A stretch of 36,794 nt of DNA from CATZDY01 sp045599035 (GCA_045599035.1 JAZRVI010000046.1:1-36794); one strand, 5' to 3'; shown: positions 15,842-24,129, numbered from the stretch's first letter. The notes: generated by a model not told the origin, from the sequence alone. Program-made: numbers and translations.

Positions 15842-17134
15842 TTATTTAAGTTCGCTTAAAATTCTTTGCCGGGATTTTTCGACCTCAAAATAGACCTTTT
15901 CCAGGTCGATGGTCTTATATTCTCCATTTTGATATAAAACCTGGCCATCTACCATGGTCAGCACTACATCAGTTCCGCAGGCCGAATAAAGAGAATTATT
16001 TAGTAAATTATGCACCGGCTGCCAATAAGGAGCCGAAACTTCCCAAACCTGCAAGTCGGCCTGATAACCAAGCTTGATTAAACCGCAGTTAGCCCGTCCC
16101 TGGGCTTTTGCTCCGGCCAGAGTAGCGGCTTGCCAGGCTTCTTGTGGAGTAATCAGGGTTGGATCCTGCTGACTGCCTTTATGCAGCAAGGCAAACAATT
16201 TCATTTCTTCCAACATATTCAGATTATTATTGCTGGCTACGCTATCAGTTCCCAAAGCCAGGTTGATTCCTTTTTGCTTAATTTTGACTATATCGGCTAT
16301 GCCGCTGGCCAATTTCAAATTGCTTTTGGGACAGGTGGCAATACTGGCTTTTTTCTCGGCCAGCAGGTCAAAATCATCTCCTTCCAGCCAGACACAGTGA
16401 GCAGCCAGAACTGGATTATCCAATAAGCCGATTTGAGCAAAATACTGGGGAGGAGTCAATCCCTGATGCCGTTCTTTGCATTGCTGCACTTCGCTTTGAG
16501 TTTCCGAAAGGTGAATGTGCATAATAGCCCCCAGTTTTTGGCAATGCTCGCTGATGTTTCGGGCAATCTGGGGATTGGAGGTATATTCGGCGTGCAGGGA
16601 TACATCAATTAAAATCCGGCCGTCTCCAGCACGATGATACTGTTCAAAAACAGCTTGGGTTTCCTTGGCTGCCGCCAAGTCCCAGTAATTGCTGTCATCA
16701 AAACAGGTAGTACCCCGGCTTAAGTTGCATTTAACCCCGCTCAATAACAAAGCTTCAGCCATATCCTGACAGAAATAATACATATCGCTGGTGGAAACTA
16801 TGCCAAAACGCAGCATTTCTGCCGCCGCCAACAGGGTTGCATAATAAACATCGTGACCGTTTAGTTTATCCTCAAAAGGAAAGATTCGGGTATTCAGCCA
16901 ATCGGCCAGGCTTAAATTTTCTCCATAGCCTCGCAGCAGGGTCATGGGGCTGTGACTGTGGGCATTATAGAAGCCGGGCAGCAGCATTTTGCCTTTTCCA
17001 TCATATTCTTCCCCATAATTTTCCGCAGGTTTTTCTGATCCAATGTAAGCAATTTTGCTGTCTTTAACTCCGACAAACTGGTTTTCCTGTACATGAAAGT
17101 TTTCGTCCAAAAAATTGATATTTTTGAAAAGCAT
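15842..17134 (-). CDS. MTA/SAH deaminase-type amidohydrolase
   Basis: A 430-residue metal-dependent amidohydrolase. Visible are the HSHSPMTLLRGYGENLSLADWL segment that starts the barrel, HAEYTSNP, IHLSETQSEV, LAAHCVWL and LGTDSVASNNNLNMLEEMK, which carry the metal-binding His and Asp residues. The pattern fits 5-methylthioadenosine/S-adenosylhomocysteine deaminase and related ATZ/TRZ enzymes. A chlorohydrolase-like or guanine-deaminase-like substrate cannot be excluded. The ATG has AAAGGAC about 10 nt upstream. It is convergent with the small 15503 gene and divergent from the SPOCS cluster. Confidence 0.85.
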   Translation of the reverse strand: MLFKNINFLDENFHVQENQFVGVKDSKIAYIGSEKPAENYGEEYDGKGKMLLPGFYNAHSHSPMTLLRGYGENLSLADWLNTRIFPFEDKLNGHDVYYATLLAAAEMLRFGIVSTSDMYYFCQDMAEALLLSGVKCNLSRGTTCFDDSNYWDLAAAKETQAVFEQYHRAGDGRILIDVSLHAEYTSNPQIARNISEHCQKLGAIMHIHLSETQSEVQQCKERHQGLTPPQYFAQIGLLDNPVLAAHCVWLEGDDFDLLAEKKASIATCPKSNLKLASGIADIVKIKQKGINLALGTDSVASNNNLNMLEEMKLFALLHKGSQQDPTLITPQEAWQAATLAGAKAQGRANCGLIKLGYQADLQVWEVSAPYWQPVHNLLNNSLYSACGTDVVLTMVDGQVLYQNGEYKTIDLEKVYFEVEKSRQRILSELK

Positions 17135-17201
17135 CCGTAAATCAGTCCTTTCTTTTGAGAGTTTGTCCCTTTTTCACTTTCTTTTTTCTAATATTGTATT
17201 T

Positions 17202-17302
17202 CAAAACATAGGATTAGACAAGAGATACTTTGTGCCTGAATTTATTATACTCCAAAACATGGGATTGGAAAAGAAGCACTTTATGTCTGAATTCGGCATA
17301 TT
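17202..17302 (+). repeat. Imperfect tandem repeat, two copies of ~50 bp
   Basis: Copies begin at 17202 and 17253 (period 51). Both start CAAAACAT-GGATT and share an ACTTT-TG-CTGAATT core. They lie about 100 bp upstream of the SPOCS/LysM gene, where its promoter should be. They may be duplicated regulatory sites. Confidence 0.6.
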
Positions 17303-17394
17303 CTGGGTAAAGGAAATGGTGGCAATTCAGGAGGAAATCTTTGTTAAGGTGCGTTGTTCTTTTAAAATTGCCAGGCAGAAAAGGAGGAGGATTA

Positions 17395-18954
17395 TTGGAA
17401 GATTCCCAAAAAGTCCGGCTGGATTTGCGAATCAGCGAAAACTCCGGGCGAATGGTAGTGCGGGGTCGAGTGGGCATTCCTGAACCCAAACCGGCGGCTG
17501 AAAAAATTTTATCAACCGAAAAAACGGTTTGGATCAGGGAAGTACGCTTGCTGCCCAATAAAGCGGTGGCGGAAGGGGTTTTACATTTACATTCGATCTA
17601 TACTGCTTTTTCAGAGGAGCAATCGGTACATCATTTTCACGGGCAGGTTCCTTTTACCCTGTTTATTGATTTGCCTGGAGCCTTGCCCGGTATGACCGTT
17701 AAAGCCGAAATTACGGCTGAAGAAACCGAATTTATCCGGGCGGCTGATGCAGCCTGTGCCTTTGAGGTTACTGCTATTTTGTTGTTTTCAGCAGTAGTAA
17801 CCGAGGTGCAGGAGGTTGAAGTTTTGACCGCTTGTCCCGAAGGCTGTCAATGTGAAACCGAGCTTTGGGAAGTGGACCTGGTGGCCGCTCAGGGCAGCCG
17901 CCAGATTCTTTTGGAACAAAAGCTGCCCTTTCCGCCCGATTGTCCGCCAGTAGAAAGGGTTTTGGATAGTGACGCTCGCCTGGAAGTTAGTTCTATTCGG
18001 GTGCTGACTGATCAGGTGCTGGTGGAAGGGAAGGCTCATCTGCAAATGCTTTATGTGGCCTTGCTGCCGGAACAGCCGGTGCATCGCCTGAATTTAAGCT
18101 TTAGCTTTAGTGATTTTGTAGAGGTTCCGGGAGCCAGGGATTGGATGAAGGTTCGCCACTATCTCTATTTGGAGCATTTGGATTTGGATCCCTGCGGCTG
18201 CGATCAGCTTACCGCCTCGTTGGTCATAAAGCTTTCGGCTTATGGAGTACAGCGGCAAAAACTCCAGCTTTTGACGGATATTGCCGGGTGCAGCTATCTG
18301 CCCCAGTTGGTGCAGCTGCGGGTGGATTCGCTGGTGGGGGAAGGCAGCAGTCAAATTATTTTAAAAGACAGCTTTTGCACTCCCGATCCTCGACCTCCGG
18401 TAGAAAAAATTCTGGATAGCCGCCTGAGTCAAATTCAAATTACCAGCCAGAAAATTATTCCCGGCAAGGTCATTGTTAAAGGCCAGGTCAGCATTGCTTT
18501 GATTTACGCTGCTTTGGGTTGTGAACAGGCTGTGCATACTTTGGAACGCCAAATGTCCTTTCATGCTTTTGTGGAAATGGAGGAAGCTGAGGAAGGGCTG
18601 CGGGTGGAAATTTTGCCGGAATCGGAATATATCACCGCCCGTCCTGAAAACTGCTGTATTCAAATTGAAACCGTGCTGAAATTTTCGGCCAGAGCCTATC
18701 GAACTCTGGAGCGTTCAGTCATTAGTTGTCTGCTGCCTCAGGAGGAAGAAGAAACTCCCCAGGAAGAAGAACAGCTTTGTCAGCCGGGACAATATCTTAC
18801 GCATATTGTGCAGGCCGGGGATAGCTTATACAGCATTGGTTTGCCCTATGGAGCCAGTGTAGAGGATATGATTGCCGCCAATCCCCAATTAAGCAATCCG
18901 GATCAGCTGGAAGTGGGGATGTCTTTAAATATTCCCTGCATAGCCAAGGGTTAA
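17395..18954 (+). CDS. SPOCS (DUF3794) and LysM protein, SipL-like spore coat morphogen
   Basis: From the chosen start it has 519 residues. It carries three tandem SPOCS/DUF3794 modules, each opening with a P-x-x-EKIL or P-x-x-ERVLDS element (near residues 32, 185 and 335), then a charged Glu-rich linker and a C-terminal LysM domain (about 470-519: THIVQAGDSLYSIG to NPDQLEVGMSLNIP). This is the layout of Clostridioides SipL, which links the spore coat to the forespore membrane. I chose TTG at 17395 because a strong AGGAGGAGG lies just upstream; the longer frame has no ribosome binding site. The next gene, 13 bp downstream, also contains a SPOCS domain. Confidence 0.85.
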   Translation: MEDSQKVRLDLRISENSGRMVVRGRVGIPEPKPAAEKILSTEKTVWIREVRLLPNKAVAEGVLHLHSIYTAFSEEQSVHHFHGQVPFTLFIDLPGALPGMTVKAEITAEETEFIRAADAACAFEVTAILLFSAVVTEVQEVEVLTACPEGCQCETELWEVDLVAAQGSRQILLEQKLPFPPDCPPVERVLDSDARLEVSSIRVLTDQVLVEGKAHLQMLYVALLPEQPVHRLNLSFSFSDFVEVPGARDWMKVRHYLYLEHLDLDPCGCDQLTASLVIKLSAYGVQRQKLQLLTDIAGCSYLPQLVQLRVDSLVGEGSSQIILKDSFCTPDPRPPVEKILDSRLSQIQITSQKIIPGKVIVKGQVSIALIYAALGCEQAVHTLERQMSFHAFVEMEEAEEGLRVEILPESEYITARPENCCIQIETVLKFSARAYRTLERSVISCLLPQEEEETPQEEEQLCQPGQYLTHIVQAGDSLYSIGLPYGASVEDMIAANPQLSNPDQLEVGMSLNIPCIAKG

Positions 18955-18967
18955 AGGAGGAACTAGG

Positions 18968-20146
18968 ATGCCAATTGAATATGATTTGCCGGTTCCGGAG
19001 AGTTTACGCTGCCTCAAGGTCAAGCTGCCCATTTTGCTGGCCGAAGCGGAATCGCAGGTGGTGGTGGATACCATTACCCAAACCCCGGAGCTGACTAAAA
19101 AAATTGATCATATTGATGTAATGGTTATGGGCTTTGAAGCCGATCCGGTGTTTATCCATCAGGATGAATCCCATTGGTCTTTGAGCTTTAATAAGCGTTG
19201 GCCGGACTATTGCTGTCATCGGCCGGGGCGGGCTTTTATCAAAAAAATTATTGTGCGGGGAGTTTTGCACAAGCAGGTTTATTATGTCAATCAAAATGAT
19301 GAGGTAAAGCACTTTGGGGAGGATATTCCTTTTACCAAAATGCTGCGGCTGCGGGAGCCGGAACCGGTTATGGATGTGGATAATGTAACTGTAGAGTTTC
19401 GGCGAGCCAAGGTGGATATTACCTGGGACTTAATTCGAGGCTGCCGTTTGCAGCAGGTAGGAGTAATTGGCATTCGGGTTAAGGTGATGGAAGAACGCAA
19501 TATGTATATTCAGGTTTGCCCGCCCCGGCATGGCTGCACTCGCGAGAATTTGCTGCGGGATCCCGGCTTTGAACAATGGGTGGGGGATTTGCCCCTGGCC
19601 TGGGGAGGAATTAATGTCGGTCGAACCTCGGATTCGGTGCGTACCGGCAGTTTTGGAGCTGTTTTGGGAGCAGATCCCACCCGGCAGGCGGCAATTTTTC
19701 AGCAGGTTCGCCGGGTCAGACACCATCATTTTCGAGATTGGGATCGCCCCTTTAACAGCTTTGAGGATGATTATGACCGGCCAGGTGATTCTCACCACCA
19801 TCGACCCGACGATTGGGGCGGCGGTGGAGGACATTTTGAACGGCCTCATGCCTATCGGCTGTGTTTTTGGGGACGGCGTTCCGCTCCAGAAGGTTCAAGA
19901 AACTGCAATTTTACCCTGACCGCTTCGGTGGTTTATTACGGAGAAGACGGAGAGATTTTGGCCAATTTGCAAAACCAATGGAATTCTTCTTCCATCAGCA
20001 CCGGTTGGAACCAGCTTTGCTTTGATGCCGGTCCTCCGTCGGAAGAAATTGCCTATGCCCAGGTTTTTATTGCTTTTCGTCCAGAAGATCCGCAAAATAC
20101 CTGTACAGTGGTGATTGACGATGCTTCCCTGATTTGTGTTCCCTAA
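18968..20146 (+). CDS. SPOCS-domain protein with C-terminal carbohydrate-binding-like module
   Basis: A 392-residue protein. Residues ~80-185 resemble a SPOCS/DUF3794 module (AFIKKIIVRGVLHKQVYYVN and GEDIPFTKMLRL). Residues ~219-392 look like a beta-sandwich, CBM-type module: NLLRDPGFEQW, LPLAWGG, GSFGAVLG, WNQLCFD, VVIDDASL. A low-complexity insert rich in His, Asp, Arg and Gly (about 252-290) interrupts the module. There is no signal peptide, consistent with a coat protein made in the mother cell. AGGAGG precedes the ATG, and the gene sits 13 bp after the SipL-like gene, so the two probably form an operon. I know no characterised protein with this architecture. Confidence 0.75.
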   Translation: MPIEYDLPVPESLRCLKVKLPILLAEAESQVVVDTITQTPELTKKIDHIDVMVMGFEADPVFIHQDESHWSLSFNKRWPDYCCHRPGRAFIKKIIVRGVLHKQVYYVNQNDEVKHFGEDIPFTKMLRLREPEPVMDVDNVTVEFRRAKVDITWDLIRGCRLQQVGVIGIRVKVMEERNMYIQVCPPRHGCTRENLLRDPGFEQWVGDLPLAWGGINVGRTSDSVRTGSFGAVLGADPTRQAAIFQQVRRVRHHHFRDWDRPFNSFEDDYDRPGDSHHHRPDDWGGGGGHFERPHAYRLCFWGRRSAPEGSRNCNFTLTASVVYYGEDGEILANLQNQWNSSSISTGWNQLCFDAGPPSEEIAYAQVFIAFRPEDPQNTCTVVIDDASLICVP

Positions 20147-20147
20147 A

Positions 20148-20163
20148 TGTTTCATGTGAAACA
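20148..20163. promoter_or_regulatory. parS: Second parS-like site
   Basis: TGTTTCATGTGAAACA, identical to the core at 6467-6482, begins one base after the stop of the SPOCS/CBM gene. Here the flanks are not palindromic and there is no T-tract, so it is not a terminator. It is about 14 kb from oriC, within the usual parS zone. Confidence 0.75.
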
Positions 20164-20200
20164 ATAGTTGCGAGGAGAGTTAACCAAGGTAAAGCTGTTC

Positions 20201-20233
20201 TTTGCAGACTCTCTCACAGGGAGAGCCTGCAAA
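20201..20233 (+). other. Strong hairpin in the leader of the next small gene
   Basis: TTTGCAG pairs with CTGCAAA and CTCTC with GAGAG, giving a 12-bp stem with one mismatch and a 7-nt loop. No T-run follows, so it is not a classical terminator. It may stabilise or process the mRNA, or regulate the 20287 gene. Confidence 0.55.
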
Positions 20234-20286
20234 AGCCCTGACAAATTGGAAGCTTTGGAAAGGAGGGGAAGGGAATTAAAGAAGGG

Positions 20287-20568
20287 TTGACGGAAGGGTT
20301 GTTGGAAAACACTTTGTTTCGAGTGCTTCAAGAGCAAAAGGAACAGGATGAAGACGGCCTGTTAATTATTTTGGGACTGGTCAATTTGATGGGTCTGATT
20401 GATATTATTAATGGCCGCAGTGAAAAAAAAGCAGGGGAAAAAGCGGAGCTGCCCCGGACTGAAACGAAAAATTCTTCAGCCGAGGCTTTGCTGGGTTTGT
20501 TAAGTCAAATGGCTCAAAAGCCCAACCGAATCGGCAAAAGCCGATCCGGTTTAAACGAAAAAAAGTAA
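20287..20568 (+). CDS. Small protein of unknown function, spore cluster
   Basis: This 93-residue product is not recognised. A hydrophobic segment (about 25-43, LLIILGLVNLMGLIDIING) lies between charged stretches, and the C-terminus is basic and polar. The start is uncertain: TTG at 20287 lies about 11 nt after a purine-rich AGGAGGGGAAGGGA. It ends 3 bp before the stop of the oppositely oriented 20572 gene. Its position after two SPOCS genes suggests a spore or coat role, which is inference only. Confidence 0.55.
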   Translation: MTEGLLENTLFRVLQEQKEQDEDGLLIILGLVNLMGLIDIINGRSEKKAGEKAELPRTETKNSSAEALLGLLSQMAQKPNRIGKSRSGLNEKK

Positions 20569-20571
20569 GCT

Positions 20572-20853
20572 TTAGTCTTCCAAATCTGGCTCGGCTAATT
20601 CAACAGCTTCGCCTTTCAAGTCTTCCGGCCAGGGTTCCGATTCGGGGACTGCCGGATCAGGAACCGGTTGAGGCTGTTTTAAATGATTAAAGCAGCTAAA
20701 GCCGGTTTGAAAGGTCTGCATTCCTTCCCGAAAAGTGCGTAAGGCTTTTTGCGTGTTTTCCATCAGGAACGAAAAGTCCGAGAGCTGCTTTTCCAGCTCA
20801 TTATTTTGATTGGAAACGGCCATCAGCAATGATAGAAAAAAAGGGTTAGTCAT
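20572..20853 (-). CDS. Small acidic-tailed protein of unknown function
   Basis: 93 residues, with a good GGGAGGA ribosome binding site before the ATG. The N-terminus (MTNPFFLSLLMAVSNQNNEL) is a short hydrophobic helix. A probable coiled coil (about 18-55) follows, then an acidic, Pro/Glu-rich tail. It has the same broad design as the divergent 20936 product: hydrophobic start, acidic Pro/Glu tail. It is not recognised as a known family. Confidence 0.65.
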   Translation of the reverse strand: MTNPFFLSLLMAVSNQNNELEKQLSDFSFLMENTQKALRTFREGMQTFQTGFSCFNHLKQPQPVPDPAVPESEPWPEDLKGEAVELAEPDLED

Positions 20854-20935
20854 TTATTTTCCTCCCCCAAGGCTCTTTATTTATATATTATGGTTGAGCC
20901 AAATAAAAAGTGCAGAAAATAAGGAGAAAAGAAAA

Positions 20936-21340
20936 ATGTCGGATAACATTTCCATTAAGATGGCTTTGCTGAGTCTGTATGGTTTAGTTCAGGCAGTGCA
21001 AAATCAGCAAAAGTCCTTGAACAGGCGGGAAACTAAGCAGGAGCCGAGCCGGGAGGAAGATATGGAAACGGCAGCGAAGCCTGCCGAGCCGGTTTTGACT
21101 TCGGAGGATCTGGAAACAAAACCGGCGGAAGCGGAACTGGTTCAGACTGTTAAGACAGAATCTTTGTCGGCCGCAGATCCAGATCAGTTGGTTGAAGAGT
21201 CTGAGTTGTCCCCCACAGTCGAACCGGAAAAACTGGAATCCCCGGCGGAAACCCAGCCGGAGCCTTTGGAAGAATTAAACTTTTGGGCAGATGATTGGAA
21301 ACAACCGGCTTTGGTATGGGATGAAAGGCTGAGAAAATAA
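20936..21340 (+). CDS. Small acidic Glu/Pro-rich protein of unknown function
   Basis: 134 residues from the ATG at 20936, which has AAGGAG about 9 nt upstream; the longer upstream frame overlaps the divergent gene and has no ribosome binding site. A short amphipathic start (ISIKMALLSLYGLVQAVQ) precedes a long, low-complexity tail rich in Glu, Pro, Ala and Thr, ending with Trp-containing NFWADDWKQPALVW. It is probably largely disordered. It is divergent from 20572 across an 82-bp AT-rich gap and is followed by a good terminator. Confidence 0.65.
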   Translation: MSDNISIKMALLSLYGLVQAVQNQQKSLNRRETKQEPSREEDMETAAKPAEPVLTSEDLETKPAEAELVQTVKTESLSAADPDQLVEESELSPTVEPEKLESPAETQPEPLEELNFWADDWKQPALVWDERLRK

Positions 21341-21412
21341 TTTAAGCCAACTCTCCTATGGGGGAATTGGCAAGACCTTCTCAAATGGTTTTCAGCTCAA
21401 TAGAACCAGGTG

Positions 21413-21459
21413 AAACGGTGCAAAGTCCTGCAAATAGCAGGCAAGCACCGTTTTGTTTT
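21413..21459 (+). terminator. Terminator after the 20936 gene
   Basis: AAACGGTGC (21413) pairs with GCACCGTTT (about 21445), enclosing a nested CCTGC/GCAGG stem, and is followed by a T-rich TTTTGTTTT. It also ends right at the galU stop on the other strand, where the T-run is poorer. Confidence 0.75.
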
Positions 21460-22319
21460 CAAATTATATTTTGCAAATAAGCCCTTAGATCCGGTTCCAT
21501 TTCCGGGCGTTGCAGGGCGAAATCCAGATTGGCTTGTAAATAGCCCAATTTGTCCCCCACATCATAGCGTTTGCCGGTAAAGGCCAGACCAAAAATTGGT
21601 TCCTGCTGAAGCAGGGTTTTCAGAGCATCGGTGAGTTGAATTTCTCCACCGGCTCCCGGTGAAGTTTCGGCCAAAATCGCAAAGATGGCCGGGGTCAGTA
21701 TATAGCGTCCCATAATGGCTAAATTGGAAGGAGCTTCTTCTGGCTGAGGTTTTTCCATTAAATCCTGGAGTTCAAATAAATTGTCTTTTTGGCTTTTGGG
21801 ATCTATAATGCCATATTTGCTGACCTGGTTTTGGGGTACGGATTTAATCCCTACAATGGAAGCTTTTTTTTCGGCAAAAACCTCTATTAGCTGTTTTAAG
21901 CAGGGAGTTGGTGAATCTATTAAGTCGTCACCCAATAAAACGGCAAAGGGTTCATTGCCTACAAAGCTTTGGGCACAGGCCACTGCATGACCCAAACCTT
22001 TAGGCTCCTTTTGCCGTACGGAAACAATATTGGCCAATTCTCCGGTTTGCACCAGAGCTTCCCAAGCTTCAGTCTGCTCTTTTTTTCGCAGGTAGTTTTC
22101 CAGGTAAGGGTGACGGTCGAAATGATCCAAAATAGCTGTTTTATTCCGTCCGCTGATAATCAGGATTTCCTCAATTCCCGAAGATACTGCTTCTTCAACA
22201 ATATATTGAATGGTTGGCTTATCCACAATGGGCAGCATTTCCTTGGGAATGGTTTTGGTAACCGGCAAAAACCTGACTCCCAAACCTGCTGCCGGAATGA
22301 TCGCTTTTCTTATTTTCAT
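21459..22319 (-). CDS. galU: UTP-glucose-1-phosphate uridylyltransferase
   Basis: It makes UDP-glucose from UTP and glucose-1-phosphate. The 286-residue protein shows IPAAGLGVRFLPVTKTIPKEMLPIVDKPTIQYIVEEA (nucleotide-binding start), LGDDLIDS with the metal-binding Asp, and the C-terminal FTGKRYDVGDKLGYLQA. The family length is typically 280-300. The start is an ATG after AGGAGGG. It follows the tagO/wecA-type gene on the same strand with a 47-bp gap, so both probably serve envelope glycopolymer synthesis. Confidence 0.95.
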   Translation of the reverse strand: MKIRKAIIPAAGLGVRFLPVTKTIPKEMLPIVDKPTIQYIVEEAVSSGIEEILIISGRNKTAILDHFDRHPYLENYLRKKEQTEAWEALVQTGELANIVSVRQKEPKGLGHAVACAQSFVGNEPFAVLLGDDLIDSPTPCLKQLIEVFAEKKASIVGIKSVPQNQVSKYGIIDPKSQKDNLFELQDLMEKPQPEEAPSNLAIMGRYILTPAIFAILAETSPGAGGEIQLTDALKTLLQQEPIFGLAFTGKRYDVGDKLGYLQANLDFALQRPEMEPDLRAYLQNII

Positions 22320-22366
22320 TGTAATTCCCTCCTTCTTCTTGCTATCTTAATGGGAAAAAACCTGGC

Positions 22367-23461
22367 TTATGCCTCTTTTTGCTGGTCTTGTTTCTCTTCT
22401 TTTGTGCCAAAAATCCCCAAATTATAACTGCCCCAAAGAATCACAAGAATGGTGATTAGCAAAGTGATAATCATAATTTTACGGGAAACCATCAGGTTGA
22501 GAACTACAGCCAAAATGCCCATAACCAGACTGATGACATAAATAAACCAGACTGCGTGCAAGTGACTAAAACCCCGAGCCAAAAGGCAATGATGCAAGTG
22601 TCCTTTGTCTGGCTGGAAAATTGGTTTGCGGGTATTGACCCGCCGCACAATGGCAAACAAAGTATCCAGCAAGGGCAAAGCCAAAATAATCAAAGGCAGA
22701 ATAACCGAAGTGGCGGCTGCTCCTTTGGTGGTACTCATGATGGAAACCGAAGCCAGGGTAAAGCCCAGTAATAAAGACCCGGTATCTCCCAAAAAGATTT
22801 TGGCCGGGTGATAGTTGTGGGGTAGAAAACCGGCAATGGCTCCGGCCAGCAGCAAGGGCAAAACCACATCCTGCATTTGAAAATCCAAAGTACCCCGGGC
22901 AAATTGGGTATAGGCTACGGCAGCCATGGTCAGGGCAGCAATCAGGGCAACCCCGCTGGCCAGCCCGTCCAACCCATCAATTAAATTAACCGCATTGGTA
23001 ACTGCTACCAACCAGAAAACCGTAATTGGCACCCCAATCCAGGGGGAGATTTCCACCCAGGCATTGGTCAAAGGGTTGGTAAAGGATAAAACCTCCAGGC
23101 CAAAAGGAACGACGATTAAAGCCGCTCCGATTTGAGCTGCAAATTTTAAATAGGCATTCATGCCTTTGAGGTCGTCCCACATACCCACCAATAAAATCAA
23201 AGTCATACCCAATAATAGTCCGATAATTTCCAGGTTTAAAGGCAAAGCAATTAAAATACCGGCTGCAAAAGCCAAATAAATTCCCAATCCGCCCATACGC
23301 GGCATAATTTTGCTATGCACCTTTCTGGCATTTGGAACATCTACGGCTTTCCAATCAAGTGCCTTTTTTTTGACCCAGGGGGTAATCAACAAACTTATTA
23401 AAAAACTAACCAGAATGCCAGCCCAATAACAGCCCAAAATAATCCCTCTTTCCCCGAACAA
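22367..23461 (-). CDS. tagO: Undecaprenyl-phosphate N-acetylhexosamine-1-phosphate transferase (TagO/WecA type)
   Basis: A polytopic membrane enzyme of the MraY/WecA superfamily that starts teichoic-acid or polysaccharide synthesis on undecaprenyl phosphate. Seen are about ten hydrophobic helices, the ARKVH segment after the first helix, NAVNLIDGLDGLASG (catalytic Asp motif), HPAKIFLGDTGSLLLGF, and a C-terminal KGHLHH motif. At 364 residues it is normal for TagO. The start is TTG at 23461 with AAGGTG about 10 nt upstream; another TTG eight codons in, after AGAGGG, is possible because the predicted transcript start is very close. Confidence 0.9.
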   Translation of the reverse strand: MFGERGIILGCYWAGILVSFLISLLITPWVKKKALDWKAVDVPNARKVHSKIMPRMGGLGIYLAFAAGILIALPLNLEIIGLLLGMTLILLVGMWDDLKGMNAYLKFAAQIGAALIVVPFGLEVLSFTNPLTNAWVEISPWIGVPITVFWLVAVTNAVNLIDGLDGLASGVALIAALTMAAVAYTQFARGTLDFQMQDVVLPLLLAGAIAGFLPHNYHPAKIFLGDTGSLLLGFTLASVSIMSTTKGAAATSVILPLIILALPLLDTLFAIVRRVNTRKPIFQPDKGHLHHCLLARGFSHLHAVWFIYVISLVMGILAVVLNLMVSRKIMIITLLITILVILWGSYNLGIFGTKEEKQDQQKEA

Positions 23462-23478
23462 GCTCTTATTTCACCTTT

Positions 23479-23506
23479 ATTATAGCATTTTTATTTTATT
23501 TCTCAA
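23479..23506 (-). promoter_or_regulatory. Promoter of the tagO-galU unit
   Basis: Minus-strand -35 TTGAGA (23501-23506), a 16-bp spacer and -10 TATAAT (23479-23484). The predicted transcript starts only about 10 nt before the TTG start codon. It is divergent from the DUF4330 promoter. Confidence 0.65.
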
Positions 23507-23517
23507 GTATAAATCCA

Positions 23518-23546
23518 TTGACCTGATTTGAAAAAAGGCTTATATT
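23518..23546 (+). promoter_or_regulatory. Promoter of the DUF4330 gene
   Basis: -35 TTGACC (23518-23523), a 17-bp spacer and -10 TATATT (23541-23546), about 40 bp before the ATG, which has its own AAGGAGA. Confidence 0.65.
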
Positions 23547-23585
23547 TATAGAAAGAGAAAGCTTTTTTTTAGGAAGGAGAATTTC

Positions 23586-24071
23586 ATGAAAATCATTAAC
23601 GAAAAAGGTAAACTTTTCGGGATAATTAATGTTGTCGATCTGCTGGTTATTCTGCTAATTGTGCTGATTGCCGCTGGAGCCACCTATAAGACGGCCAATA
23701 ATGCGGCTTCTGGCAGCTCCCAAAAGGTTGAATATACGATTCTGCTGCAATGTATTCGTCCTGAGCCTGCCGAAGCTATTAAGGTGGGGGACAAGCTGGT
23801 GGCCAATAACAATTATACCACTGCGGTTATTACCGGGGTTGAAAGCAGACCGGGACATTTGGTAAGCACGACTGCGGAAGGTGACCGGGTTATGGTTAAT
23901 GATCCCTACTTAATTGATGTTTTTGTGACGGCTCAGGATCAGGTTACTTTGGCTTCTGCCAATATTGAAGCGGGCGGACAGGAATTGCGGATTGGCAAAA
24001 AATATTATGTCAAATCAAGAGATTATGAGTTTGAAGGAATTGTTCAGGATATAGTTTTGCTGGAGCAATAG
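23586..24071 (+). CDS. DUF4330-family membrane-anchored protein
   Basis: A 161-residue protein with one N-terminal transmembrane helix (VVDLLVILLIVLIAAGATY, about 18-36) after the family opening INEKGKLFGIINVVD. A mostly beta extracytoplasmic domain follows (GDKLV, ITGVESRPG, LRIGKKYYVKSRDYEFEGIV). This is the standard layout and length of DUF4330 proteins, common in Clostridia and of unknown function. It has its own promoter, and a strong terminator follows. Confidence 0.8.
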   Translation: MKIINEKGKLFGIINVVDLLVILLIVLIAAGATYKTANNAASGSSQKVEYTILLQCIRPEPAEAIKVGDKLVANNNYTTAVITGVESRPGHLVSTTAEGDRVMVNDPYLIDVFVTAQDQVTLASANIEAGGQELRIGKKYYVKSRDYEFEGIVQDIVLLEQ

Positions 24072-24129
24072 TTTGGTCAGAGCTTGGGAAATTCGCATTC
24101 TATTGACGGAAGAAATTGAATAAGCATTT

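Noticed and set aside
19430..19919. Overlapping frames (139 codons minus, 129 codons plus) within the SPOCS-CBM gene
   Set aside because: No start signals; they are shadows of the real gene, which has AGGAGG and domain-like sequence.
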